NCBI RefSeq assembly: GCF_014851565.1
Contig: NZ_JACVAA010000001.1
Location: 372,001-436,000, forward strand
Length of the DNA: 64,000 nucleotides
Direction of reading: 5' to 3'
DNA from: Pseudomonas sp. PDM15
GTDB taxonomy: Bacteria; Pseudomonadota; Gammaproteobacteria; Pseudomonadales; Pseudomonadaceae
Shown here: piece after piece, positions 42,952-50,505 of the stretch
How positions within the stretch are numbered: the stretch's first letter is position 1
How the letters are laid out: every line of letters starts with the position of its first letter
Translations under genes and position numbers: made by a program
Notes under the pieces: model-generated
Told to the model about the DNA's origin: nothing
Database searches by the model: none
Seen by the model: only the letters and a program-made list of their open reading frames with translations

Positions 42952-43587
42952 TCAGTCCCATATCAGCACCTCGGCCGGAGTCGGGTTCCAGCCATTGCAC
43001 GGGTTGTTCAGCTGCGGGCAGTTGGAGATCAGCACGATGACGTCCATGTGCGCGACCAACTCGACGTACTTGCCCGGCGCGGAGATGCCGTCCTCGAAGG
43101 TCAGGCCGCCTTCGGGCGTCACCGGCACGTTCATGAAGAAGTTGATGTTGGCGCCGATGTCGCGCTTCTCCAGGCGGCCGTCGTGCAGGCTGGCGCGCAG
43201 GAAGTTGTCGCGGCAGCTGTGCATATAGCGCTTGTCCAAGGCGTACCGGACTGTGTTGCTCTCCTGGGCGCAGGCACCACCGAGGGTGTCGTGGCGGCCG
43301 CAGGTGTCGGCGCTGATGGTCAGCAGCGGGTTGCCCAGGTTGGAGTAGAGGACGGTGCCGGTGGTCAGGTACACACTGTTCTGTTTGCGCAGGGTGCGTT
43401 GCGGGTCGTAGCGCTCGCGCGGGTTTTTGGCGCTGAAGAACAGGGTGTCGACCGCCTGGTTGCCCTCGAGGTCGAGCAGGCGCAAGGTCTGTCCGGCTTT
43501 GACTTCGCAGAGGAAGGGCTCGCCGGCCGGGATCTCGTGGCGGTAGACGGCGGTGGCGGCGTGCTTGTTGCTGGCGGTAAGGCTCAT
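42952..43587 (-). CDS. DUF1989 protein, carboxyguanidine deiminase subunit (shorter, UAAP2)
   Basis: The 211-residue protein belongs to the DUF1989 'urea carboxylase-associated' family. The conserved core [14 protein letters not shown] (near residue 92) supplies likely Cys/His metal or catalytic residues, with a later [10 protein letters not shown] segment. Together with its paralogue it forms CgdAB, which hydrolyses carboxyguanidine to allophanate and ammonia. It lies 10 bp after the other subunit. Confidence 0.9.
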   Translation of the reverse strand: MSLTASNKHAATAVYRHEIPAGEPFLCEVKAGQTLRLLDLEGNQAVDTLFFSAKNPRERYDPQRTLRKQNSVYLTTGTVLYSNLGNPLLTISADTCGRHDTLGGACAQESNTVRYALDKRYMHSCRDNFLRASLHDGRLEKRDIGANINFFMNVPVTPEGGLTFEDGISAPGKYVELVAHMDVIVLISNCPQLNNPCNGWNPTPAEVLIWD

Positions 43588-43597
43588 GGCGGCGTCC

Positions 43598-44326
43598 TCA
43601 GATGTACAGACGTTCGGTGTTGTGGAAGCCGCGGCCGTTTTCCGGGCGCGAGGTGCGGCAGAGCACGCTGATGCCGTCGCTCTCGACCTTGCTCCAGCTC
43701 AGTTGCACCGGCTTGGGTGCGTACTGTGGGTTGGGGTCCAGCGGGTGCTGCAGGGCGGTAAGCACCACCAGGGTGTCCATCGGCGCGTACAGCTCGATGT
43801 AGTCGCCGGCCTTGGAGTTGCCCGGCTCGAAGTGGAAACGGCCGTCGCCATCGACCGTCACTTTGCTGAACAGGTTGAGCGCCATCAGCAGGTCCTGCAG
43901 GTTCAGGTTCCACTTGCCCATTTCCACCAGCAGGTTGTCCACGCCATTGCGGAAGTAGCCGTTGCGCAGTTCCTGATAGCGCCCGGCGCCGTACTTCTCG
44001 GTGACCTCCGATGCATTCAGCACGCCGCCGAAGCTGTCATGCCAGCCGCAGGTGTCGGCGGTGATGGCGGCGAGCACGCGGCCCATGTCCGAGTACAGGC
44101 AGTGGCCGGCGGTGAGCTTGGCGGTGTGCTGGCACTTGAGGGTATCGGGCAGGTTTAGGCGCTCGCTTTTCTCGGCGGCGGAGAGCAGCAGCAGGCTGAC
44201 GTTGGCGTCGCCTTCGAGGTCGGTGATGCGCAGCAGCTGGCCGCGCTTGAGGACGAAGGAGGTGTGGCCGCCGCCGGGGACGAGCTCTTCGTACAGGCTG
44301 GGGCGCAGGGTGAGTGCAGCAGTCAT
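43598..44326 (-). CDS. DUF1989 protein, carboxyguanidine deiminase subunit (longer, UAAP1)
   Basis: The 242-residue DUF1989 protein has the motif [14 protein letters not shown] near residue 93 and is clearly paralogous to the next gene. The ATG at 44326 follows a GGAGTTAGCC site. It lies 10 bp downstream of the ABC ATPase gene. Role as in CgdAB. Confidence 0.9.
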   Translation of the reverse strand: MTAALTLRPSLYEELVPGGGHTSFVLKRGQLLRITDLEGDANVSLLLLSAAEKSERLNLPDTLKCQHTAKLTAGHCLYSDMGRVLAAITADTCGWHDSFGGVLNASEVTEKYGAGRYQELRNGYFRNGVDNLLVEMGKWNLNLQDLLMALNLFSKVTVDGDGRFHFEPGNSKAGDYIELYAPMDTLVVLTALQHPLDPNPQYAPKPVQLSWSKVESDGISVLCRTSRPENGRGFHNTERLYI

Positions 44327-44336
44327 GGCTAACTCC

Positions 44337-45131
44337 TTACAGGGCCGGTTGCGCGGTGCCGGTGACATGCGCCGGCAGCGTTTCGACGGCGGCGCGGGTG
44401 GCGCGGCGGTCGCTGTTCAGGGGGATGTCGTAGGTGATGCGCGCGCCGAAGGCGTTCGGTGCGTGCGGGTCGATACGGGTCTTGTCGAATACCAGCAGGC
44501 GGGTGCCGAGGCTGAAGCCTTCGGAGAGGTCGTGGGTGACCATAAACACGGTCAGCTTGGTCTCGTTCCACAGCTCCAGCAGCAGGGCGTGCATGTCCTT
44601 GCGGATGCCCGGGTCGAGCGCGCCGAAAGGCTCGTCGAGCAGCAGTACGCGCGGTTTCATGATCAGCGCCTGGGCGATGGCCAGGCGCTGTTGCATGCCG
44701 CCGGAGAGCTGGCTCGGGTATTTGTCGAGGGCGTGGCCGAGGCCGACCTTCTTCAGGATCACCTCGGCCTGGGCGCGGGCGTCGCGCTTGGCGGCGCCGA
44801 ACAGGCGGCCGAGCAGCGGCGAGCGTGGCAACTCCAGGCCAATGGCGACGTTGTCCAGCACGCTGAGATGCGGAAATACCGAGTAGCGCTGGAACACCAC
44901 GCCACGGCTGCTATCCGGCTCGCCGGCCAGCGGCTGGCCGCCAAGCAGGATCTCGCCACGGCTGGCGCGCTCCTGGCCCAGCAGCAGGCGCAGGAAAGTC
45001 GACTTGCCGCAGCCGGAGGCGCCGACCAGCGTGCAGAACTCGCCCTCGTTGATGGACAGGTTCAGGCGTTCGAGTACGACCTGATCGCCGTACTCCTGCC
45101 AAACATTCTTCACTTCAATGAAGGCGCTCAT
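44337..45131 (-). CDS. ABC transporter ATP-binding protein, guanidine/urea-type importer
   Basis: The 264-residue ATPase of the nitrate/taurine importer type has Walker A GASGCGKST (38-46), signature LSGGMQQR, Walker B VLLLDEPFGALD and the switch His in THDLSEG. It overlaps the permease by ATGA. The substrate is inferred from the riboswitch and enzymes. Confidence 0.93.
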   Translation of the reverse strand: MSAFIEVKNVWQEYGDQVVLERLNLSINEGEFCTLVGASGCGKSTFLRLLLGQERASRGEILLGGQPLAGEPDSSRGVVFQRYSVFPHLSVLDNVAIGLELPRSPLLGRLFGAAKRDARAQAEVILKKVGLGHALDKYPSQLSGGMQQRLAIAQALIMKPRVLLLDEPFGALDPGIRKDMHALLLELWNETKLTVFMVTHDLSEGFSLGTRLLVFDKTRIDPHAPNAFGARITYDIPLNSDRRATRAAVETLPAHVTGTAQPAL

Positions 45132-45943
45132 GCTTTTGCTCCCTCATACCAGGGGAAGCACAGGCGAGTGAGCTGGCGCAGGCCCAGGTCCATCAGCCAG
45201 GCGAGCAGGGTGATCCACACCACGTACGGCAGGATCACGTCCATCGCCATATAGCGACGTACCAGAAAGATTCGGTAGCCGAGGCCGTCGGTGCTGGCGA
45301 TGGCTTCGGCCGCGATCAGGAACAGCCAGGCCGAACCCAGCACCAGGCGCAGGGCGATCAGCAGGCGCGGCAGCAGCTGCGGCAGCACCACGCGCAGGAT
45401 CAGGGTCCAGGTGCTGGCGCCGAGGGTCTGCGCCTTGATCAGGATCTCGCTGGGAATCTCGCGGGCGCGCTGCTCCAGATCGCGGGCCAGCACCGGGGTG
45501 ATGCCGATCACGATCAGCATCACCTTGGACAGCTCGCCGAGGCCGAAGACGATGAACAGGATCGGCAGGATCGCCAGCGGCGGCACCATCGACAACACGG
45601 TCAGCAGTGGCGACAGCGGCGCGCGGAACAGCGGCAGTATGCCCGCCATGATGCCCAGGCACAGGCCGGCCAGCGCGGCGATGCCGATGCCCATGCCGAG
45701 GCGCTTGAGGCTTGCCGCGCTGTCCTGCCAGAACAGGTAGTTGCCGCTGCGCTTGTCCTCGGTGAAGGCCAGGCGGTCGATCGCACTGACCATCTGGCCG
45801 GCGCTGGGCAACAGCTTGTCGTTGGGGTTCTCCGTCAGCCGCGCCGCCGAGCCGGTGAGATAGGCGAACAGCAGCAGGGCGAACGGCAGCAGGATCAGCA
45901 GCAGGCGGCCGCCGCGGTCCGGATGTCGGTTGATCAGGCGCAT
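45128..45943 (-). CDS. ABC transporter permease, guanidine/urea-type importer
   Basis: The 271-residue permease of the nitrate/taurine type has about six transmembrane helices and the coupling motif EQRAREIPSEILIKAQTLGAS (EAA loop). It lies 63 bp behind the first binding-protein gene and overlaps the ATPase gene. Confidence 0.92.
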   Translation of the reverse strand: MRLINRHPDRGGRLLLILLPFALLLFAYLTGSAARLTENPNDKLLPSAGQMVSAIDRLAFTEDKRSGNYLFWQDSAASLKRLGMGIGIAALAGLCLGIMAGILPLFRAPLSPLLTVLSMVPPLAILPILFIVFGLGELSKVMLIVIGITPVLARDLEQRAREIPSEILIKAQTLGASTWTLILRVVLPQLLPRLLIALRLVLGSAWLFLIAAEAIASTDGLGYRIFLVRRYMAMDVILPYVVWITLLAWLMDLGLRQLTRLCFPWYEGAKA

Positions 45944-45970
45944 GGCGCTCCTCGGGATAGGAGGGGATGA

Positions 45971-45991
45971 CCCGCGCGGAGGGCGCGCGGG
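45971..45991. terminator. Hairpin between binding-protein and permease genes
   Basis: CCCGCGCG-GAGGG-CGCGCGGG is a perfect 8-bp GC stem with no T tract. Such hairpins often protect the abundant binding-protein mRNA and reduce downstream expression. Confidence 0.55.
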
Positions 45992-46006
45992 TGAGCCGTC
46001 CGGGGC

Positions 46007-47074
46007 TTACAGCTTGCCGTCGGCCGCCAGCTGCATGAACGAAGGGTCGAAGCGCAGCTTGACGTTGCCCTTGTCGCCGGTGACCACGTCGCGCGCGAAG
46101 CTCATGCCGATGGCGTCGGCGCTTTGCGCACCTTCGCCGAGCAGGCCGTGGCTGAAGGAAAACTCGGCCACCTTGGTCATGGTTGCCGGCAGTTTCGGGC
46201 TGTTGGCGAAGGCAACGGCGTCCTTGGCGCTGTAGAACATCTTGGTGGCGGCGAGCTGGGCTTCGTAGCCGGCCAGATCCGTACCCGATGCCATGGCCAT
46301 ATGTTCGCGGGCAGCCTTGCCGGCGGCCGAATCGGCGCTCATGGTCGCCATGATTTCGTACCAGGCGCCGGTCAGGGCCTTGCCCAGGGCCGGGTTGTCT
46401 TTCAGCGTCTCGCTGTTGACCACCATCAGGTCGATGATTTCGCCAGGAATCTGGCTGGAGTCGAACACCTTGGTCACGCCTGGAGTGGCTTCGATCTCGG
46501 CCAGCAGCGGGTTCCAGGTGGCCACGGCTTTGACGTCGTCGGTGGCGAAGGCAGCGACCATGTCGGCGTCGGAGGTGTTCACCACTTTCAGGTCCTTCTC
46601 GCTCAGGTCGGCCTTTTCCAGGCCGCGAGCGAGCAGGTAGTGGGAGACGGAGAGTTCGACCAGATTGACGTCCAGGCCCTTGAGGTCGCCCAGGGTCTTC
46701 TTCTCGCCCTTGAGCACGATGCCGTCGTTGCCGTTGGAGAAGTCGCCGATCACCAGCGCAGTGCTGTCCACGCCGCCAGCGGCCGGAATAGTGAGGGCGT
46801 CCATATTGGTCATGGTGCAGCCGTCGAACTGGCCGGCGGTGTACTGGTTGATCGACTCGACGTAGTCGTTGAGCTGGGTCACTTCGATGGCGATGTCGTA
46901 CTTCTTCGCCCACTTGTCGACGATGCCCTGGGCGGCACCGTATTCCCATGGCATCCAGCCGGCGTAGATGGTCCAGCAGACGTTGAATTGGTCTTTCTTC
47001 TCGGCGTGAGCGGGAATGCTCAGGGCGGCAGCGAGGCCGGCGGCGATCAGCGAGGACAGCAGGGACTTGCGCAT
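46007..47074 (-). CDS. ABC importer substrate-binding protein 1
   Basis: The 355-residue periplasmic protein has a signal peptide (cleavage after AHA near residue 24) and an NMT1/nitrate-type binding fold (VCWTIYAGWMPWEYG, MTNMDALTIPAAGG). It is close to the protein at 47417-48475. It is the first gene of the guanidine operon, directly behind riboswitch 1, with a CTGGAGG ribosome-binding site. Confidence 0.93.
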   Translation of the reverse strand: MRKSLLSSLIAAGLAAALSIPAHAEKKDQFNVCWTIYAGWMPWEYGAAQGIVDKWAKKYDIAIEVTQLNDYVESINQYTAGQFDGCTMTNMDALTIPAAGGVDSTALVIGDFSNGNDGIVLKGEKKTLGDLKGLDVNLVELSVSHYLLARGLEKADLSEKDLKVVNTSDADMVAAFATDDVKAVATWNPLLAEIEATPGVTKVFDSSQIPGEIIDLMVVNSETLKDNPALGKALTGAWYEIMATMSADSAAGKAAREHMAMASGTDLAGYEAQLAATKMFYSAKDAVAFANSPKLPATMTKVAEFSFSHGLLGEGAQSADAIGMSFARDVVTGDKGNVKLRFDPSFMQLAADGKL

Positions 47075-47140
47075 GGGTAGACCTCCAGTTCTAGGGATGC
47101 GGGCAGGAGCGGCGCGGCACTGGCCTGACGAATCAGGTGG

Positions 47141-47247
47141 CGCGTTCTCCCGGGCTTTTGTCCCGCCGTGTAACCCCTGTCGAGGTCGCCAACTCTCGGA
47201 CCAGCCACCCGTCGTGGTGGACGGGCCGGAACCCTAGTCGGCCATTG
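47141..47247 (-). ncRNA. Guanidine-I (ykkC) riboswitch 1
   Basis: On the minus strand the conserved blocks of the ykkC-I aptamer appear in order: CTAGGGTTCCG (47237-47227), CTGGTCCGAGAG (47204-47193), then ACGGCGGGA and AAAGCCCGGGAGA (ending 47146). A variable stem lies between the first two. It sits about 70 nt before the binding-protein start. No clear terminator hairpin follows, so control may be translational or Rho-based; a small CCTGA-TTCG-TCAGG hairpin (47124-47137) is the only visible candidate. Confidence 0.95.
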
Positions 47248-47298
47248 CAAGTTGTAGTGCCGCGCCCCTTGCGGAGTGCTTCTGCATGCCTGGGCTCA

Positions 47299-47314
47299 AG
47301 CGAACATCGTGCCA
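47299..47314 (-). promoter_or_regulatory. Sigma-54 promoter for riboswitch 1 / guanidine operon
   Basis: On the minus strand TGGCACG-ATGT-TCGCT has the invariant GG (-24) and GC (-12) 10 bp apart and matches TGGCACG-N4-TTGCW except for one base. Transcription would start near 47288, about 40 nt before the aptamer. Confidence 0.82.
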
Positions 47315-47380
47315 GTTGCGTCGTGCCGCGGATTTGCTGGGGGTGCTGGTTGTTTTCGGTGCCGTACCGGCGAACGCCGC

Positions 47381-47395
47381 GCACGAAAGCGGTGC
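47381..47395. promoter_or_regulatory. NtrC-like enhancer site 1
   Basis: GCACG-N5-GGTGC matches the NtrC dyad GCACC-N5-GGTGC with one mismatch, centred about 75 bp upstream of the -24 element. It lies inside a longer inverted repeat (GCGAACGCCGCGCAC / GTGCGCGGTGTTCGC, 47370-47406) just beyond the stop codon of binding protein 2, so the sequence may also act as its terminator. Confidence 0.65.
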
Positions 47396-47416
47396 GCGGT
47401 GTTCGCTGTTGGTGCT

Positions 47417-48475
47417 TTACAGCTGGTTGTCGGCGGCCAGCTGCATGTAGGTCGGGTTGAAGCGCAGCATGATCTGCGCCTTATTGCCCAGCACGCGGTC
47501 GTCGCCGAAGGAGATGCCCAGGCGTTGCAGGCCCTTGCCCTCGCCGAGCAGCTGCTGGGCATCGGCGAAGTTGGCCACGCGCTGCATCATGTCGGGCATC
47601 TTCTCGCCGCGCGCGAAGGCGGCTGCCGAGCGCGGGGCGTAGAAGGAGCGGATGGTCTTCAGCTGCTCATCGAAGTCCGCCGGAGTGGCATCTGCGGCGC
47701 CGGCCATCTGCGCGCGTGCCGCCGCGCCGGCAGCGGTCGGCAGGCCCATCAGGCGCATGCCCTCGAACCAGGCGCCGGTGAGGGCGCGGCCCAGTTCCGG
47801 GTGTTGGGCCAGGGTCTGGCTGTTGATTACCAGCAGGTCGAGGATCTCGCCGGGCACGTGGCGCGAGCTGAATACCTGCACGCTGTCGCCGTCCTGGCGC
47901 AGGTCGGAGAGAATCGGGTTCCAGGTCACCACCGCGTCGCCCCGGCCGCTGCGCCAGGCCTGGGCCAGCTCCGTGTCCGAGACGTTCTCGATGGTCACGT
48001 CGGAGGGCTTCAGGTGCGCCCATTCCAGGGCGCGGCTGAGCAGGTAGTGGGATACCGAGTTTTCCACCAGCAGGATGGTCTTGCCCTTGAGGTCCTTCAG
48101 GTCCTTGCTGCCGCCGCGGACCAAGATGCCGTCGGCGCCGGCGGAGAAGTCGCCGACAATCAGTGCGGTGCTGTCCAGCCCGGCCGCAGCGGGAATGGTC
48201 AGGGCGTCCATGTTGGTCATGGCGCAGGCGTCGAACTGGTTGGCGGTGTACTGCTCGATGGAGGCGACGTAGTCCGGCACCTGCTGGACCTGAATCTCGA
48301 TGCCGTACTTGTCCGCCCACTTGTCGATGATGCCTTGCTCGGCCATGTAGCCCCACAGCATCCAGCCGGCGTAGATCGACCAGCAGACCTTGAACGGGCG
48401 TTTCTCGGGGGCGGCGTGGGCGGGCTGCAGGAGCAGCAGGACGAGCAGCGAACAGGACAGCAGGCGAGTCAGCAT
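47417..48475 (-). CDS. ABC importer substrate-binding protein 2 (paralogue)
   Basis: The 352-residue periplasmic protein has a signal peptide (AHAA near residue 22) and the same fold and motifs as binding protein 1 (VCWSIYAGWM, MTNMDALTIPAAAG, SVSHYLL). No permease or ATPase accompanies it, so it probably uses the same importer. It has its own riboswitch and sigma-54 promoter. Confidence 0.92.
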   Translation of the reverse strand: MLTRLLSCSLLVLLLLQPAHAAPEKRPFKVCWSIYAGWMLWGYMAEQGIIDKWADKYGIEIQVQQVPDYVASIEQYTANQFDACAMTNMDALTIPAAAGLDSTALIVGDFSAGADGILVRGGSKDLKDLKGKTILLVENSVSHYLLSRALEWAHLKPSDVTIENVSDTELAQAWRSGRGDAVVTWNPILSDLRQDGDSVQVFSSRHVPGEILDLLVINSQTLAQHPELGRALTGAWFEGMRLMGLPTAAGAAARAQMAGAADATPADFDEQLKTIRSFYAPRSAAAFARGEKMPDMMQRVANFADAQQLLGEGKGLQRLGISFGDDRVLGNKAQIMLRFNPTYMQLAADNQL

Positions 48476-48526
48476 GACAACCTCGGGACAATGGACGGAG
48501 ACAGGATGGCGGCGGCCGCGTCGCGC

Positions 48527-48629
48527 GTTTCTCCCGGGCTTTTATCCCTCCGTGTGACCTCGAACGAGGTTGCCCACTCTCGGACCAGCCACCCGCCTTT
48601 GGCGAGTCGGAACCCTAGTCGGCCATTAC
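48527..48629 (-). ncRNA. Guanidine-I (ykkC) riboswitch 2
   Basis: The same aptamer blocks occur on the minus strand: CTAGGGTTCCG (48618-48608), CTGGTCCGAGAG (48588-48577), ACGGAGGGA and AAAGCCCGGGAGA (ending 48530). Compared with riboswitch 1 one conserved C in ACGGCGGGA is A. It precedes binding protein 2 by about 50 nt. Confidence 0.95.
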
Positions 48630-48680
48630 GTTGTCCAACTGCAGGCCCAGCGGGCCGGCACATCCTGCGCGAAGGTTAAT

Positions 48681-48696
48681 AGCGAATGGCGTGCCA
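48681..48696 (-). promoter_or_regulatory. Sigma-54 promoter for riboswitch 2
   Basis: On the minus strand TGGCACG-CCAT-TCGCT has the GG-N10-GC spacing and differs from promoter 1 only in the spacer. Predicted start near 48670, about 40 nt before the aptamer. Confidence 0.83.
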
Positions 48697-48763
48697 GATC
48701 GCTCTATTTAGAGCGTTTCGTGATGAATATCGCAGGCTGACCGGAGACTGTCGTCGTTTGCGC

Positions 48764-48778
48764 GCGCCAAGCTGGTGC
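48764..48778. promoter_or_regulatory. NtrC-like enhancer site 2
   Basis: GCGCC-N5-GGTGC matches the NtrC dyad with one mismatch, centred about 76 bp upstream of the -24 element, the same layout as site 1. The rest of 48697-48930 holds no gene; it also carries the promoter of the divergent lipoprotein gene. Confidence 0.65.
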
Positions 48779-48930
48779 GCCAGTGTTTCGGCGTGGTGCG
48801 AAATGCGCGGATACAACTTTCGACAACAGCCGCCGCTGCACTTCGTTCAGGCGCCGCGATCAAAGCCAGTGGGAGCAGTCCCGGGTACCGGCAATCGCCG
48901 GCCCCTTCCCAGCGGTCGAAGGAGGCCGCC

Positions 48931-49467
48931 ATGTCACGTCTAGCCCTTGTCCTTGCAGTGCTCGCTATAAGTCTCAGCGGTTGTGCCGTGTACGGCGACG
49001 ATTACTACCGTCCCGGCTACAACGTGCAGTACTACGAAAGCTATCCGTCCCACCGCGTCTATTACTACGACGATGACCGCAACAACTACCGCTGGCATCG
49101 CGACCGCTACCAGGACCGCCGCCACTCGCACTACGCACCGGGATACGACGGCCGTTACCAGTGGCACGATGACCGTCGGCGCAATGATCGGCATGATGGC
49201 CACCGCGACCGGGATCGCCAGCGTGTACATGGCTACCAGCCGCCGCGCAATGGCTGGGACCAACGCTACCGCGATCATGACCGCCGCGACCAGTCATCCT
49301 GGCAGCGCCATGGCGGGCAGCGCTATGACGGCTATCCGCGTGATCGCGACAAGGATCGTGACCGGCGCCACGAGCGTGATCGGGGGCGCGACCATGACCG
49401 CGACCGTACCCGCACTCGCCATTCCCAGCGTGGCGAGGGGACGAGCGGCTGGCGCCTCTCCAACTGA
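48931..49467 (+). CDS. Lipoprotein with Arg/Asp/His/Tyr-rich low-complexity domain
   Basis: The 178-residue protein has a lipobox (ISLSGC, Cys18) and then a low-complexity domain almost entirely of Arg, Asp, His, Tyr and Gly, beginning Tyr-rich and ending in RD/HD repeats. A strong AAGGAGG site precedes the ATG at 48931. The composition could bind metal or nucleic acid or condense, but no family is recognised. Confidence 0.72.
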   Translation: MSRLALVLAVLAISLSGCAVYGDDYYRPGYNVQYYESYPSHRVYYYDDDRNNYRWHRDRYQDRRHSHYAPGYDGRYQWHDDRRRNDRHDGHRDRDRQRVHGYQPPRNGWDQRYRDHDRRDQSSWQRHGGQRYDGYPRDRDKDRDRRHERDRGRDHDRDRTRTRHSQRGEGTSGWRLSN

Positions 49468-49472
49468 AAACA

Positions 49473-49497
49473 GCGGCAGGCCTCAGGGCCGCCGCTG
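49473..49497. terminator. Hairpin between lipoprotein gene and mmsB
   Basis: AGCGGCAGGCC pairs imperfectly with GGCCGCCGCT around a short loop, between two convergent genes. Probably a shared terminator; T tract is poor. Confidence 0.5.
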
Positions 49498-49518
49498 CTT
49501 CTATAACGCCATCAGGTA

Positions 49519-50403
49519 TTACTCGACGAACAGCTTCTGCACCGCCGAGAAGTCCAGCTTGCCGTCGCCCTGCTTGAGCAGCAGGCGATACAGCTGCAGC
49601 GCCAGAGAGCCCATAGGCGTACTGCTACCGGTGGCCTGCGCCGCCTCCTGAGCCAGGCCCAGGTCCTTGGTCATCAGCTCGGCCATAAAGCCGCCGCTGT
49701 AGCCCTTGGACGCCGGCACATTCTCCATCACGCCCGGCCAGGGATTGTACTTCTCCAGGCTCCAGTTGCCGCCCGAGCTCTGGCGCATGATCTCGGCCAG
49801 CACGGCCGGATCCAGGCCGCTGGCCACGCCCAGGGCCATGGCCTCGGCGGTGCCGATCATGTGCACGGCGAGCAGCTGGTTGTTGCACACCTTGGCCACC
49901 TGGCCGGCGCCGTCCGGGCCGGCGTGGAAGATGTTCTTGCCCATAGCGGCGAGGATTGGCCGGGCTTTCTCCAGGTCTTCGGCTTTACCGCCGACCATGA
50001 AGGTCAGGGTGCCGGCCGCGGCGCCGGCGGTGCCGCCGGACACCGGTGCATCCAGCAGGGCGATGCCCTTGGTCGCGGCGGCTTTGTGTACCTTGCGTGC
50101 CGAATCCGGGGCGATGGTCGAGCACTCCAGCACAAGGGCGCCGGGTGCGATCTTCTCCAGCAGGCCATCGGCGCCCAGGTACAGGCCTTCGACATGGCGG
50201 CTGGCGGGCAGCATGCTGACCACCACGGTAGCGCCCTTGACCGCGTCGGCGGCGCTGGCCGCCGGTTGCGCGCCTTCCTGCACCAGGGTGGCGACCGACT
50301 CCTGGACCAGGTCGAAGGCGCACACGGCAAAGCCATTCTTCAACAGGTTGCGGGCCATGGGCAGGCCCATGTGGCCGAGGCCGATGAACGCGATCTGGGT
50401 CAT
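49519..50403 (-). CDS. mmsB: 3-Hydroxyisobutyrate dehydrogenase
   Basis: The 294-residue NAD-dependent dehydrogenase has the Rossmann motif GLGHMG (7-12), the substrate-binding DAPVSGGTAGA segment and catalytic Lys in AKVCNN near residue 170. It oxidises 3-hydroxyisobutyrate to methylmalonate semialdehyde in valine degradation. It is the last gene of the leftward mms operon, separated from the hydrolase by a REP hairpin. Confidence 0.94.
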   Translation of the reverse strand: MTQIAFIGLGHMGLPMARNLLKNGFAVCAFDLVQESVATLVQEGAQPAASAADAVKGATVVVSMLPASRHVEGLYLGADGLLEKIAPGALVLECSTIAPDSARKVHKAAATKGIALLDAPVSGGTAGAAAGTLTFMVGGKAEDLEKARPILAAMGKNIFHAGPDGAGQVAKVCNNQLLAVHMIGTAEAMALGVASGLDPAVLAEIMRQSSGGNWSLEKYNPWPGVMENVPASKGYSGGFMAELMTKDLGLAQEAAQATGSSTPMGSLALQLYRLLLKQGDGKLDFSAVQKLFVE

Positions 50404-50433
50404 TCTTGTTGTTCTCCTCGTATGTCCTTGTTG

Positions 50434-50501
50434 GTAGGAGCGAGCTCTGCTCGCGAAGCAGGCAGCGCCTGTGGGCATTCGCGAGCAGAGCTCGCTCCTA
50501 C
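50434..50501. repeat. REP-like 24-bp inverted repeat, copy 1
   Basis: GTAGGAGCGAGCTCTGCTCG... (50434-50457) and its exact reverse complement (50478-50501) flank a 20-base loop between mmsB and the 3-hydroxyisobutyryl-CoA hydrolase gene. A second copy lies at 51633. Confidence 0.88.
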
Positions 50502-50505
50502 GGGA

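Noticed and set aside
47370..47406. Long hairpin read only as a terminator of binding protein 2
   Set aside because: No T tract follows, and it contains an NtrC-like dyad at the spacing seen in the other module; a dual role remains possible.
48931..49467. CRISPR or tandem DNA repeat
   Set aside because: The repetition is in protein composition (RD/HD/Y), with no regular DNA repeat-spacer pattern.
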